The notes beneath the pieces are model-generated. The model saw nothing but the letters and a program-made list of their open reading frames with translations. It searched no databases and was not told the DNA's origin. The position numbers were made by a program, and so were the translations under genes. 64,000 bases of DNA from Acytostelium subglobosum LB1 (taxonomy: Eukaryota; Evosea; Eumycetozoa; Acytosteliales; Acytosteliaceae): assembly GCF_000787575.1 (NCBI RefSeq), contig NW_012236529.1, positions 868,001 to 932,000 of the forward strand, read 5' to 3'. This document shows positions 55,824 to 64,000 of this stretch, piece by piece (the stretch's first letter is position 1; each line of letters opens with the position of its first letter).

Positions 55824-58289
55824 ATGGATAACCTTGGTGCACTACTGAGTAATAACATGACGTCGCAAGACTTGACAATGCTCATCAATCAATTGTTGAG
55901 TCAACAACAACTTCAACAACAACAATCGCAACAACTACTTCAACAACATCAACAACATCATCAATATCAACAACAACAACAACAACATCATCAAATAATG
56001 CAAGAGCCACAAGAACAAGAACAAGAACTACACTATGACTCAATGCAACAACAGCAGAGTAACTTTGATAATACATTGTTCTCTGTTGATGGAGGCGTGG
56101 CTCAATGGCCAACTTCACTTATGAGTGAGGATATGCTGTCGGCGGTCACCGGACATTCTGACCTGATCGAGCAACACCAGTCCCAGTTCAAGATGAGACT
56201 GAGGAGTAGTGTCGATGATTTGTCCGACTCGGACGTCCAGCTCCTTATGCTACAGGAGCAGAACTCCTTCCTCAAGTCTATCCTCGACGGTTCCAATGGT
56301 GGGCTATCAAACTGTGGTGGAGGTGGTAATGGTGATGGCGGTGGCGGTGGCGGTGGCGTCAATATCCAGCCAACAATGAGACAGGCCCAAACAGCCTCAT
56401 TTGAACCGATACCTGAGTCACTTTATATCCCTCCACCACAACAAGCACAACAACAGCCACAGGCTACACTACATCAACCTGTTGTCGCTGTTGCTGCTGC
56501 TGCTGCTGCACCACAACCTCTTCCTCCTCCCCAAACATCTCAGGTGATTGAGCGTCCACCTCATCCATCTGATGTTGTACTCTTTGAAACTATGCATCAA
56601 CAAACATTGCCCTATCAATCAATCAGCAAGCTTCAATATGAGACTGCATGTCTTGCTCAAGAGTTGGAGCAACAAATACAACAAATACAACAACAAAATC
56701 AACATCAACGACAACAGCAACAACAACAACAACAACAATCACATCAACAACACCAAGTGCCTGCTCAACAGCATGGACATCAAATCCAACAACAACAACA
56801 ACAACATAATGAGATTGTGATCGACTCATCTCCCTCCACATCATCCTCCTCATCATCAAACGACAACTCACCAGCAATCAATCAATCAAAGCAATCACAT
56901 CAACATCAACAATCACACCAACAACAATCACATCAATCCCAACAACATTCAGCACCAAAGACCAAGTGTAAAAGTATCCAGAGCAAGGATTACCGCCAGC
57001 GCAAGAAGGATCACATCTCAGTGATTGAGCAAAAGCTCAAGGAGCTATCGATGGAGAACCAGCGATTGAAACAGGAGAACATGACCATGAAGAATGTGTC
57101 CTTGGCCGACATGATGCGCCCGGATGACTTCCACCAAGCCACACTCGACTTCCAGGCGCTCCTGGTGAAGCTGGCCCAGAACGTCATCAACAACAACAAC
57201 TGCAGCGACAAGTCCATCGAGTACCTGTTGCAGTTCTTTGAGTTCTCGTCCAAGCTACGGTCCACTGTTGTCGAGCGCGACATTGAAAAGGTGATCAATC
57301 CGACAATCCAGGCCAAGCTCTACTACCTCGGCTATCGGCCATCGGCCGAGATCTCTGTGATATGTGGCAACCCGATGGTGACGACCATGTGGTGGCCCAG
57401 CTTCATGGATCAGGTGGGAATCAATGAGCAACAGCGCAATGTGATCGAGTCATTATGGAAACACTACGCCAAGATACAGGCCGAGTTGAAGGATGAGCGC
57501 GATCAACTGGACGAGGAGATTAAGAAGATGATACCCATTGCCAAGAGGACACGAGAGTTTGATCCTAACCTCTTCAACAATGGATATGGACTCTATCAGC
57601 AACAGCCCCCACTGCAGACACTCCCATCAATCACATTGGACATTGTTGGCAACAGTGTCAGTGCCAACACCAAGCCTGCGCAGGCCAATCAACCGTATGG
57701 CTTGCCCAATCGCCAGGCGCCCGTGCCAGGCAAGGCACCTCCACACGACAGCGACCGAGCAACATTGACCGTGGCTCAGGTGTTGGAGTTTTGTGAGAAG
57801 CTCGAACGCATGAGGATGAACTTTATCCGACACAGACAGAACATCTGCTACGTGGACATGGCCATCACCAAGATATTGACACCCATTCAGAATGCCAAGC
57901 TCATTCTTCAGGTGCACAAGACACCGTTTATGGACATTGCACTGGTGGATCAGATCACAATGGTGTGGGGCAAGCTCTACGAGTCGCCAGACTCAATATC
58001 CAATCTCATTCCAAAGTCTGACTATAATGGTGTCGATGCAAAGTTCAACATTTTGGAGTATATTGTAAACAGTAACAACAACAATGATCACATTGATTGT
58101 GATCAGGACAATTGTAATACCAATACTACGATGACCAACAACAACAGCAACAGTGATCATCAGTATGATAAGCTAAAGTCAGTGTACGAGACACTCTATC
58201 AATCATTCTCAACACTTGAGCCATTGAAGTCACAGGTCATCAACAACACTTCATCATCATCCTCAACATTGGACAAGTCATCAGACTAA
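55824..58289 (+). CDS. Large Gln-rich bZIP transcription factor with extended C-terminal domain, copy 1
   Basis: One exon, 821 residues. A Gln/His-rich N-terminal third (many CAA repeats) contains a short conserved block (DSDVQLLMLQEQNSFLKSIL). The bZIP starts at about residue 390: KDYRQRKKDHISVIEQKLKE then MENQRLKQENMTMKNVSLAD. By my alignment the nearly invariant Asn of the basic region is replaced by Lys. Directly after the zipper comes a shared domain of about 300 residues, with MMRPDDFHQATLDFQALLVK, SKLRSTVVERDIEKVI, GYRPSAEISVICGNP, WWPSFMDQ and later RMRMNFIRHRQNICYVDMAI. This domain is as conserved as the zipper between the copies. Target genes are unknown. Confidence 0.88.
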   Translation: MDNLGALLSNNMTSQDLTMLINQLLSQQQLQQQQSQQLLQQHQQHHQYQQQQQQHHQIMQEPQEQEQELHYDSMQQQQSNFDNTLFSVDGGVAQWPTSLMSEDMLSAVTGHSDLIEQHQSQFKMRLRSSVDDLSDSDVQLLMLQEQNSFLKSILDGSNGGLSNCGGGGNGDGGGGGGGVNIQPTMRQAQTASFEPIPESLYIPPPQQAQQQPQATLHQPVVAVAAAAAAPQPLPPPQTSQVIERPPHPSDVVLFETMHQQTLPYQSISKLQYETACLAQELEQQIQQIQQQNQHQRQQQQQQQQQSHQQHQVPAQQHGHQIQQQQQQHNEIVIDSSPSTSSSSSSNDNSPAINQSKQSHQHQQSHQQQSHQSQQHSAPKTKCKSIQSKDYRQRKKDHISVIEQKLKELSMENQRLKQENMTMKNVSLADMMRPDDFHQATLDFQALLVKLAQNVINNNNCSDKSIEYLLQFFEFSSKLRSTVVERDIEKVINPTIQAKLYYLGYRPSAEISVICGNPMVTTMWWPSFMDQVGINEQQRNVIESLWKHYAKIQAELKDERDQLDEEIKKMIPIAKRTREFDPNLFNNGYGLYQQQPPLQTLPSITLDIVGNSVSANTKPAQANQPYGLPNRQAPVPGKAPPHDSDRATLTVAQVLEFCEKLERMRMNFIRHRQNICYVDMAITKILTPIQNAKLILQVHKTPFMDIALVDQITMVWGKLYESPDSISNLIPKSDYNGVDAKFNILEYIVNSNNNNDHIDCDQDNCNTNTTMTNNNSNSDHQYDKLKSVYETLYQSFSTLEPLKSQVINNTSSSSSTLDKSSD

Positions 58290-58871
58290 TCAATCGAACA
58301 ATCAATCAATCATTGGATGGACTTGTAAATAACACGCGCGCATTATTATTATTAATAAACTATTTATCACTACCTTCTAAGTCCTTTGGGAGACTTCCAA
58401 TTCGAATTGGAAAGGACTGGCTGGTCCATCAATCAATCAGTCTCGTCAGTTGTCCAAATCGATGATGGTTCTTGCCCCCATAACTCGTCGTGTTCATTTG
58501 TTTCGCGATAAATTGTTTGGTGAACCCAGGGTATGGTGGTGGGGACCAGACTAGGCTTGTCGCTACAAACGCGCAAGATGAACTTGTTGGGAATCACATT
58601 TAAGTGGGGGTTAGTCATCCTAGTGTGTGGTTATCACTTGTACTTGTATTTGGTTACATTCACTCAAACACTTACAGACGCACACATTGCAATAGGTACA
58701 TGTATAAGCATTAGTTAATTTGAATTGTATCTCTTTATCTCTCCATCTCTATATAACTATACAGGTATCTTATTATTAATATATATATATATATATATAT
58801 TTAGTGAACAAGCGAACGAGTTAGTGATGGTCACAAGGATCACACACCTTTAGATAGATAGACAGTTAAAC
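58290..58871. other. Spacer between tandem bZIP genes with a long hairpin
   Basis: AGTCCTTT (58380-58387) pairs with AAAGGACT (58411-58418), and a perfect 18-base palindrome TTCCAATTCGAATTGGAA occupies 58395-58412. A TA dinucleotide run lies at 58780-58800 before the copy 2 start. No gene seen. Confidence 0.5.
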
Positions 58872-61567
58872 ATGGATCATTACTTCAATTTCTTATCACC
58901 TCAATCATCATCAACGTCATCATCATCATTGTCGTCGGGTAATGGAACAGCAACGAGTAATCACCTGGCACAACAATATACTGTAGAGGAGTTCAACTCA
59001 ATCACTGCTCTCATTCAGAATGCAAATCAACAGTTATTGCAACAACATCAGCAACAACAACAATTGATACTACAACAACAGCAACAACAACATCAACAAC
59101 AACATGCATCAATGTCCTCAAATTGGGATATGACCCTTAACAACAACAACAACAACAACAACAATATTGTACATTCAACTCCAACACCGATGCCATGGCA
59201 GCAACAGCAACAACCAATAACATTCAATCAACAACAACCAGTTTACACTGGTGAGATGGCATCGTTAATGCAAACACAACATGAGAGCTTCAAACAAAAG
59301 TTGTCAGAGTATGAGAATCTATACCTGTCCGATGATCAGATACAGTTCCTATTCCTTCAGCAACAAAGGTCGGTGCTGCAACAGATCCTCGATTCGACCA
59401 ATGCCAATGGAAATGTCAATGTTGCTCCTCTCAACAATGTCAACAATGTCAATTCAATGGTATCCACACCAACACCTTCATACCAACCGCAACAACAACC
59501 TCAACAACAACAACTCCAACTTCACCATCAGCAACATCAACAACTTACACAACAACAACTTCAACCACAATTACATCCACCACTCCAGCAACAGCAACAA
59601 CATCAACATATTCAATCACCAATACTATCAACTCAACAACAACAATGTAGTGCGCCATATGTACAGACTACTACAAACACTACCAACGTATTACCTCTAC
59701 CACAACATGTTCAATCGCCACCAAACCTTCAATCACCTCAGCAATCTGTTCATAGTCCAATACATCAAGTGCCTCAAGTGATCACACCACCCGTCTCAAG
59801 CCCAGCCACAACATCAGGCTCAGCTCCAAGTCATCAACCTGTTCAACTCCAGTTCCATATGAACGTCTTGAACTCGCACATGCATCAACAAACCATCCAG
59901 CAACAAGTCAACAACAATATACCATCATCGATCCAGATTCAGCCTCATCCTCATCCTCAGTCGCCTCATCCTCAGCCTCAACCTCAGCCTCAGCCACAAC
60001 AGCTACAGCTCCAACAGCAACATCAACACCAGCTGCAACTGCAACAACAATCACAACTTAGCCACCAACAGCAGGACGAACTATTCCAGTCCCAGGTGCA
60101 GGCACTTCAGCAGAAGCTTGTGAGTGATGGTGTTAGCAGCCCTGCCTCGCAGGAGTCACACATGGATGAGAATGGTTGTTCATCAAAGAAACCAAAGTCC
60201 GGCCAATCAAGCAAAGAGTATCGAAAGAAGAAGAAGGAGCATACACAGATCATTGAGGACAGAGTAAAACAACTAGTCGATGAGAATCAACGACTGCGAG
60301 TGGAGAATGAGAGTATGAAGAAAGTCACGGTCGCTGAGATCATGAAGCCAGACGACTTCCACAATGTACTCATAGAGGTTCAGCACCTCCTTGTCAAGCT
60401 GGCCGAGAAGGTTGTCAGTGGCACCACCAACTCTAATGACAACGATAGGATAGTAGATCAGCTGATACAGTTCTCTCAATTCTCCCAACAACTTAGATCA
60501 ACAATCGTCGAGAGAGAGATCATCAAGATCATCCATCCCTTCACGCAGGTATGAATGTGATGTGACTGACCAGCCGATCAATCAGAGTTCGACTAACATG
60601 TACATTTCACTTAATATAGGGTAAGCTTGCAGTTATGGGATACAAGGCCAACGTGGAGTATTCAGCCATTTGTGGCAAGCCTGTTGTATCGGCACATTGG
60701 TGGCCAGACTTTGCCGAAGAGTCTTTTATGAGCGATGAACAACGTATGACAGCCGAATCACTCTATCAACAGTACCTCACCATTTTTAACGAATTGAAGG
60801 AGGAGCGAATGGCTTTGGAGACAGAGATCAGGGAGAAATACCTTCGCGAGTTCTCCTTTGGATACAATCGTTGGAGCGAGACCAATTATCCAGCACAAAC
60901 TGGTGGAGATGACAATTGGACATTCCCACCTGGTGCCTACCCACCGGGCAACCCAATGGACAACACGAGCACTGGCTGTGGTGGCAGCATCACCAACAAC
61001 AACAGCAATGGCGCAGACTCCAACAAGCATCATCAGTACAATCCCTATCCCCATAGCCACGGCCATCATTTATCAATGCACATCAATGGCCCACTTGCCA
61101 GCAAGATCCCCGCCGTGTTGGACTTTACTAGACTTCTCGAACGCCTCAAGATGAACTTTATCAAGCATCGAATGAACATCTGCGACATTGACCAGCGTCT
61201 TCACAAGATCCTCACACCAATGCAGATAGCACGACTCATTGTACGACAGCACAGCGTGTCCTTCTACGACGTGACACTTGTGGATGCCGTGACCAAGGTG
61301 TGGACGACGCTGCATAGTGCCAATCCCGCCGACCCAACTGTACAGAAACTGCTGCCAAACGAACAGGGTCGCTTCCAATTCTTTGACAGCGTGATGCGCG
61401 ACCGATCGATACAGCACAAAGCCGAGACACTGAAGGAGATATACGAACATCTCTATCACAACATATCGGGGCTCACACCGCCCAACCCTACGGCGCCATC
61501 GCCAATGTCATCTTCGTCGTCTACAAACGACAGCTCGCCCAGATCAGACGAAGCCAATAAACCATGA
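58872..61567 (+). CDS. Large Gln-rich bZIP transcription factor with extended C-terminal domain, copy 2
   Basis: Two exons (58872-60548 and 60620-61567) give 874 residues. It parallels copy 1: a Gln-rich N-terminus with SDDQIQFLFLQQQRSVLQQI, a bZIP (SKEYRKKKKEHTQIIEDRVK, LVDENQRLRVENESMKKVTV), then the shared domain with IMKPDDFHNVLIEVQHLLVK, QQLRSTIVEREIIKII, GYKANVEYSAICGKP, HWWPDFAEE and RLKMNFIKHRMNICDIDQRL. The basic-region Asn is again absent by my alignment. The intron sits exactly between IIHPFTQ and GKLAVMGY, a point where copy 1 has none. The pair arose by tandem duplication long enough ago for the Gln-rich parts to diverge fully. Confidence 0.9.
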
Positions 61568-61699
61568 TGATATATTATATATACATATACATCCTACGTC
61601 CTAACCTTTATCATCATCTTAATCGGTGAAGGGATTGATTTATATAACTTAAGAGAAGTACTACTTGTACATATATGTTTGGAGCGAGCTCATGTTCGG

Positions 61700-63054
61700 T
61701 TAGCTCTCTCTTTCTTTCTCTAGCAACTTCTCGCCAGACTATGTGAATGGATGATGGATGAATGTTAGTATGTCGTGCCTACTTCAGGAAATACCCTAAT
61801 ACATACCTTCTTGCCAATGGTGATTGGCTTCACTTCTGAAGCTTGAACAATCCTGCTTATTCTTTGTAACTCTTCATCCAACTGTGAACCAAGTTGATCG
61901 ACTTGGTCAAACATTGACTTGCTCAAGTCGGCACTGATTTGAGGTGGTCCCCAGAGAGGCGCCAGCTTACCAGTGGCCTTTTGTTGTACGTCCTGCTGCA
62001 GTCGACAGAGCAGATGCTGGTGGCTCTCCAACTGTTCGCGCAACTCCATCAGATGAGTGAGCATGGCCTTGTTCTCCAGGTCCATTACGACTCTCTCCAA
62101 TGCCATTCGCTCGTATCGCTCAGTCTTTAGCTCTTCGTTATACATATTCAACTGGTCCTCGAGTTGGAAGATCTTTGAGATTGCCTCTCGCTCGATGCCT
62201 GCCACCTCGACGACCTTGTCCTTAAGCTCGTCCATCTCTGACTTGTTTGCTTTCTTTCTGCCCTCATAGGCGTTGTAAAAGAGTGATGTGTAGAGCATGA
62301 GTGTGCGCTCGTCGGCCGTGCCTGCGGCAACGTCCTCAGCGTCCAGCAGCTTGGGGATGTTCAAGTTCTTCTCGGCAAAGTCAAAGACGGCGGCAAGCTT
62401 GGCGATGCTGTCCAGACCGGCCAGACCAGCCAGTGCATCGTTAGAGTCAGCCAGCTTCTCAGCCATCGACAAGAAGGCGGCGCCATCTCTAAAGCCGGTC
62501 TTGAACTGTGTAATGTTGAAGCCTGTCATGTTGGAGCACCACTTGAGCAGGTTCTCCTCAGCCTCACGCTCTGTTGGGTCTCTGTCGGGCAAGGCGCTGG
62601 AGCCATCGTCGCGGATCATTGATATTCTGAAGCGACGATAGAGTGTCCAAAGGAATCCAAATATCATCTTCTTGTTGCCATCGTAAAAGTCCTCTGGGCC
62701 TACGCCGCGTGGCTTGAGGCCAAGATCGACCTCGAGGAATCGCATACCAATGTGAAGGTTCTGAATCTTATTGATCTTGTCCTTTGGTTCTGGGTTGTAC
62801 TTGTGCTTGCACTTCTTCTGACTCAGCAACTCCAAGAACTGAATGAATGCCACTCCATCACTCAAGTCTGTTCCTACATCATCCACTCTCTTGCCTACCT
62901 TTGCCAACAATGAGTTGACCCAATTTGTGAAGGCCTAATATAATGTATTGTATGAGTATGTTTGTTCAATGTACACCATTCATTGATGTAATAGTCCATC
63001 CTATCCTACCTTCTCCTGAGCCTCCTCCCATTTCCTTGCATTATTAGATGACAT
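61700..63054 (-). CDS. Cortexillin (two CH domains and coiled coil, actin bundling)
   Basis: Actin-bundling protein of the cell cortex and cleavage furrow. Exons 63054-63010, 62934-61807 and 61738-61700 give 403 residues. Exon 1 is MSSNNARKWEEAQEK, joining AFTNWVNSLLAKVGKRV of CH1; DLSDGVAFIQFLELLSQKKC and FLWTLYRRFRISMI follow; CH2 has ENLLKWCSNMTGFNITQFKT and GFRDGAAFLSMAEKLADSND. A parallel coiled coil runs from about residue 235 to 350. I add a 13-codon last exon because GTATGT at 61806, a TACTAAC branch and CATAG at 61741-61739 are strong, giving the tail KKSGEKLLEKERES; reading through instead gives KVCIRVFPEVGTTY. Whether it corresponds to cortexillin I or II I cannot say. Confidence 0.9.
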
Positions 63055-63619
63055 TTATAAGTTTGTTTTTGTACCCAACTGGTTATTGTACAATCAATTG
63101 GTTGATTCCTGTTTGTTTGATATTTAATAAATAGATATTATTATATACTTTATATAATTAAGATGTCTTGTTGTTGATCCAATTGATATGATGTGATGAA
63201 TGAATGAAGGATCAAACGTTTGAGACCAAAGTCAATGACAAAAGTGGGGGAGGTGGTGTGTACGTTAGTGTGTGAGTGTGTTTGATCGATGTTGCCTCGA
63301 TCTTGATGTTGTTTGATTGTGTGTGTGTGTATAATTAAATAAATAACTGCCTTGTTGATTGATTGAATGATTGAGAGAATGTACACACAAAACCCTTGCG
63401 TAATAGTCAGTGGAATGATAAAAATAACAACGATAATAATAATAATAAACAAATAAATGTGGGATGGTGATGCATCTCAAACACATCAGGGAAAAGGTGG
63501 ATGACTCGGTTGGACGATTCATTGAATTTGATGTTTTGGGCACAAGACTTCCTGACCTTACAAATTTGATCAACAAGTGGCATGTTTGATAGTGAGGGTG
63601 TGTCTGTCATCTGCTTCTG
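63055..63619. other. Intergenic stretch, no gene seen
   Basis: About 565 bases between cortexillin and the 3' end of the next minus-strand gene, with GAAT repeats near 63197-63208, a GT run near 63318-63331 and an ATA run near 63434-63445. Confidence 0.45.
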
Positions 63620-64000
63620 TCACCAGTGATAGGGCAACTGAGGGTCACGCATCTTCCCTTCCTTCTTCTTCTTGGAGGAACTACTTTTTGGGAATGATCT
63701 TCTAGTCCTGAATGTAAAAGGCATTGGGTCTCTAAGTTCAATTACAAAGTCCAACTTGTCCTTGTTGAGAACACAGTACTAATGTGTTTGAACAAGAATG
63801 GAGTTAGATGTGATGAGTTAGGATTGACCTTCAACAACTTACATGACCAACTGATAGATCAGCATCCATTTCCAATCCTTCATAAGCCAATCTAGTATGA
63901 TTCTCTTCAATTTGTAATGCCTTTGCTACACTGGTTATCAAATGTCTAACAGGTGTTCTTGGTCTCACCTTCAAGTGTAGTCTATTATGCTCATCCTATT
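63620..64000 (-). CDS. 3' end of a gene with a ubiquitin-like domain
   Basis: Two exons are visible: 63995-63843, preceded by an AATAG acceptor at the window edge, and 63778-63620. They encode DEHNRLHLKVRPRTPVRHLI, then SVAKALQIEENHTRLAYEGL, EMDADLSVGH, then YCVLNKDKLDFVIELRDPMP and a basic tail with SSSSKKKKEG ending QLPYHW. The pattern beta-strand, helix, YEGxxMDxD, D-x-IEL is that of a ubiquitin/SUMO-like fold (Rad60-SLD type); there is no C-terminal di-glycine, so it would not be conjugated. The rest of the gene lies outside. Identity unknown. Confidence 0.62.

Noticed and set aside
1-64000. tRNA, rRNA and spliceosomal RNA genes
   Set aside because: I looked for T-arm motifs, promoter boxes with T runs and known snRNA motifs on both strands and found no convincing set; GTTCGACC near 15486 lacks an acceptor stem.
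1-64000. Retroelements, virus-derived elements and DNA transposons
   Set aside because: No reverse transcriptase, integrase, capsid or transposase motifs and no long terminal repeats seen; repeats here are microsatellites and short palindromes.

Overview
The window is nuclear DNA of a dictyostelid social amoeba, most likely outside the AT-richest Dictyostelium species. Evidence seen directly: dense genes on both strands; many short introns of about 55-100 bases, GTAAGT/GTATGT to AG, very often filled with CAAT/GATT/GAAT tetranucleotides; long Gln/Asn tracts in proteins; and families typical of dictyostelids (FNIP repeats, IPT/TIG surface proteins, cortexillin, a triple-CH Rac exchange factor, large Q-rich bZIP proteins). 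I could not fix the species. I see no rRNA, tRNA, CRISPR, virus-derived element or recognisable transposon.

Region by region. 1-1.4 kb: the 3' part of a TARBP1/Trm3-type tRNA ribose methyltransferase. 2.2-10.6 kb: two tandem, related single-pass surface proteins, one with a C-type-lectin-like head and one with a leucine-rich-repeat head, both followed by TIG-like repeats, an EGF module, a shared membrane-proximal domain and a membrane anchor. 10.7-18.7 kb: a secreted/membrane metallophosphoesterase, an AIFM2-like oxidoreductase, a very small FYVE protein, an FNIP-repeat protein and the Rab geranylgeranyl transferase beta subunit. 18.9-24.3 kb: a DDX20-like helicase, two tandem paralogous type II membrane proteins of unknown function, and a 73-residue membrane protein. 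24.6-27.7 kb: methionyl-tRNA formyltransferase and a convergent methylene-THF dehydrogenase/cyclohydrolase, two steps of one-carbon metabolism ending 11 bases apart.

28-38.5 kb: a single-unit coronin, a Trix-like Rac exchange factor, an intronless secreted PIG-L-type deacetylase that looks bacterial, and NELF-B. 38.6-47.1 kb: housekeeping genes (oligoribonuclease, LCMT-fold methyltransferase, ribosomal protein L14, a small respiratory subunit, V-ATPase subunit G, MSS4, UDP-galactose 4-epimerase). 47.3-64 kb: an ENTR1-like coiled-coil protein, a RhoGAP with a FAM13-like tail, a retromer-type sorting nexin, a small secreted coiled-coil protein, two tandem bZIP paralogues with a large shared C-terminal domain, cortexillin, and the end of a ubiquitin-like-domain gene.

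Functionally the window is rich in actin/Rac control (coronin, Trix, RhoGAP, cortexillin) and endosomal/Rab trafficking (FYVE, RabGGT beta, MSS4, sorting nexin, ENTR1-like). The most unusual items are the two-gene surface-receptor locus with one exon per leucine-rich repeat, the orphan type II membrane pair, the bacterial-looking deacetylase, a matching stem-loop with a compensatory base change in both RPL14 introns, and a run of three hairpins upstream of the FNIP gene. Exon limits below were read by eye from splice signals and frame continuity and have no transcript support.
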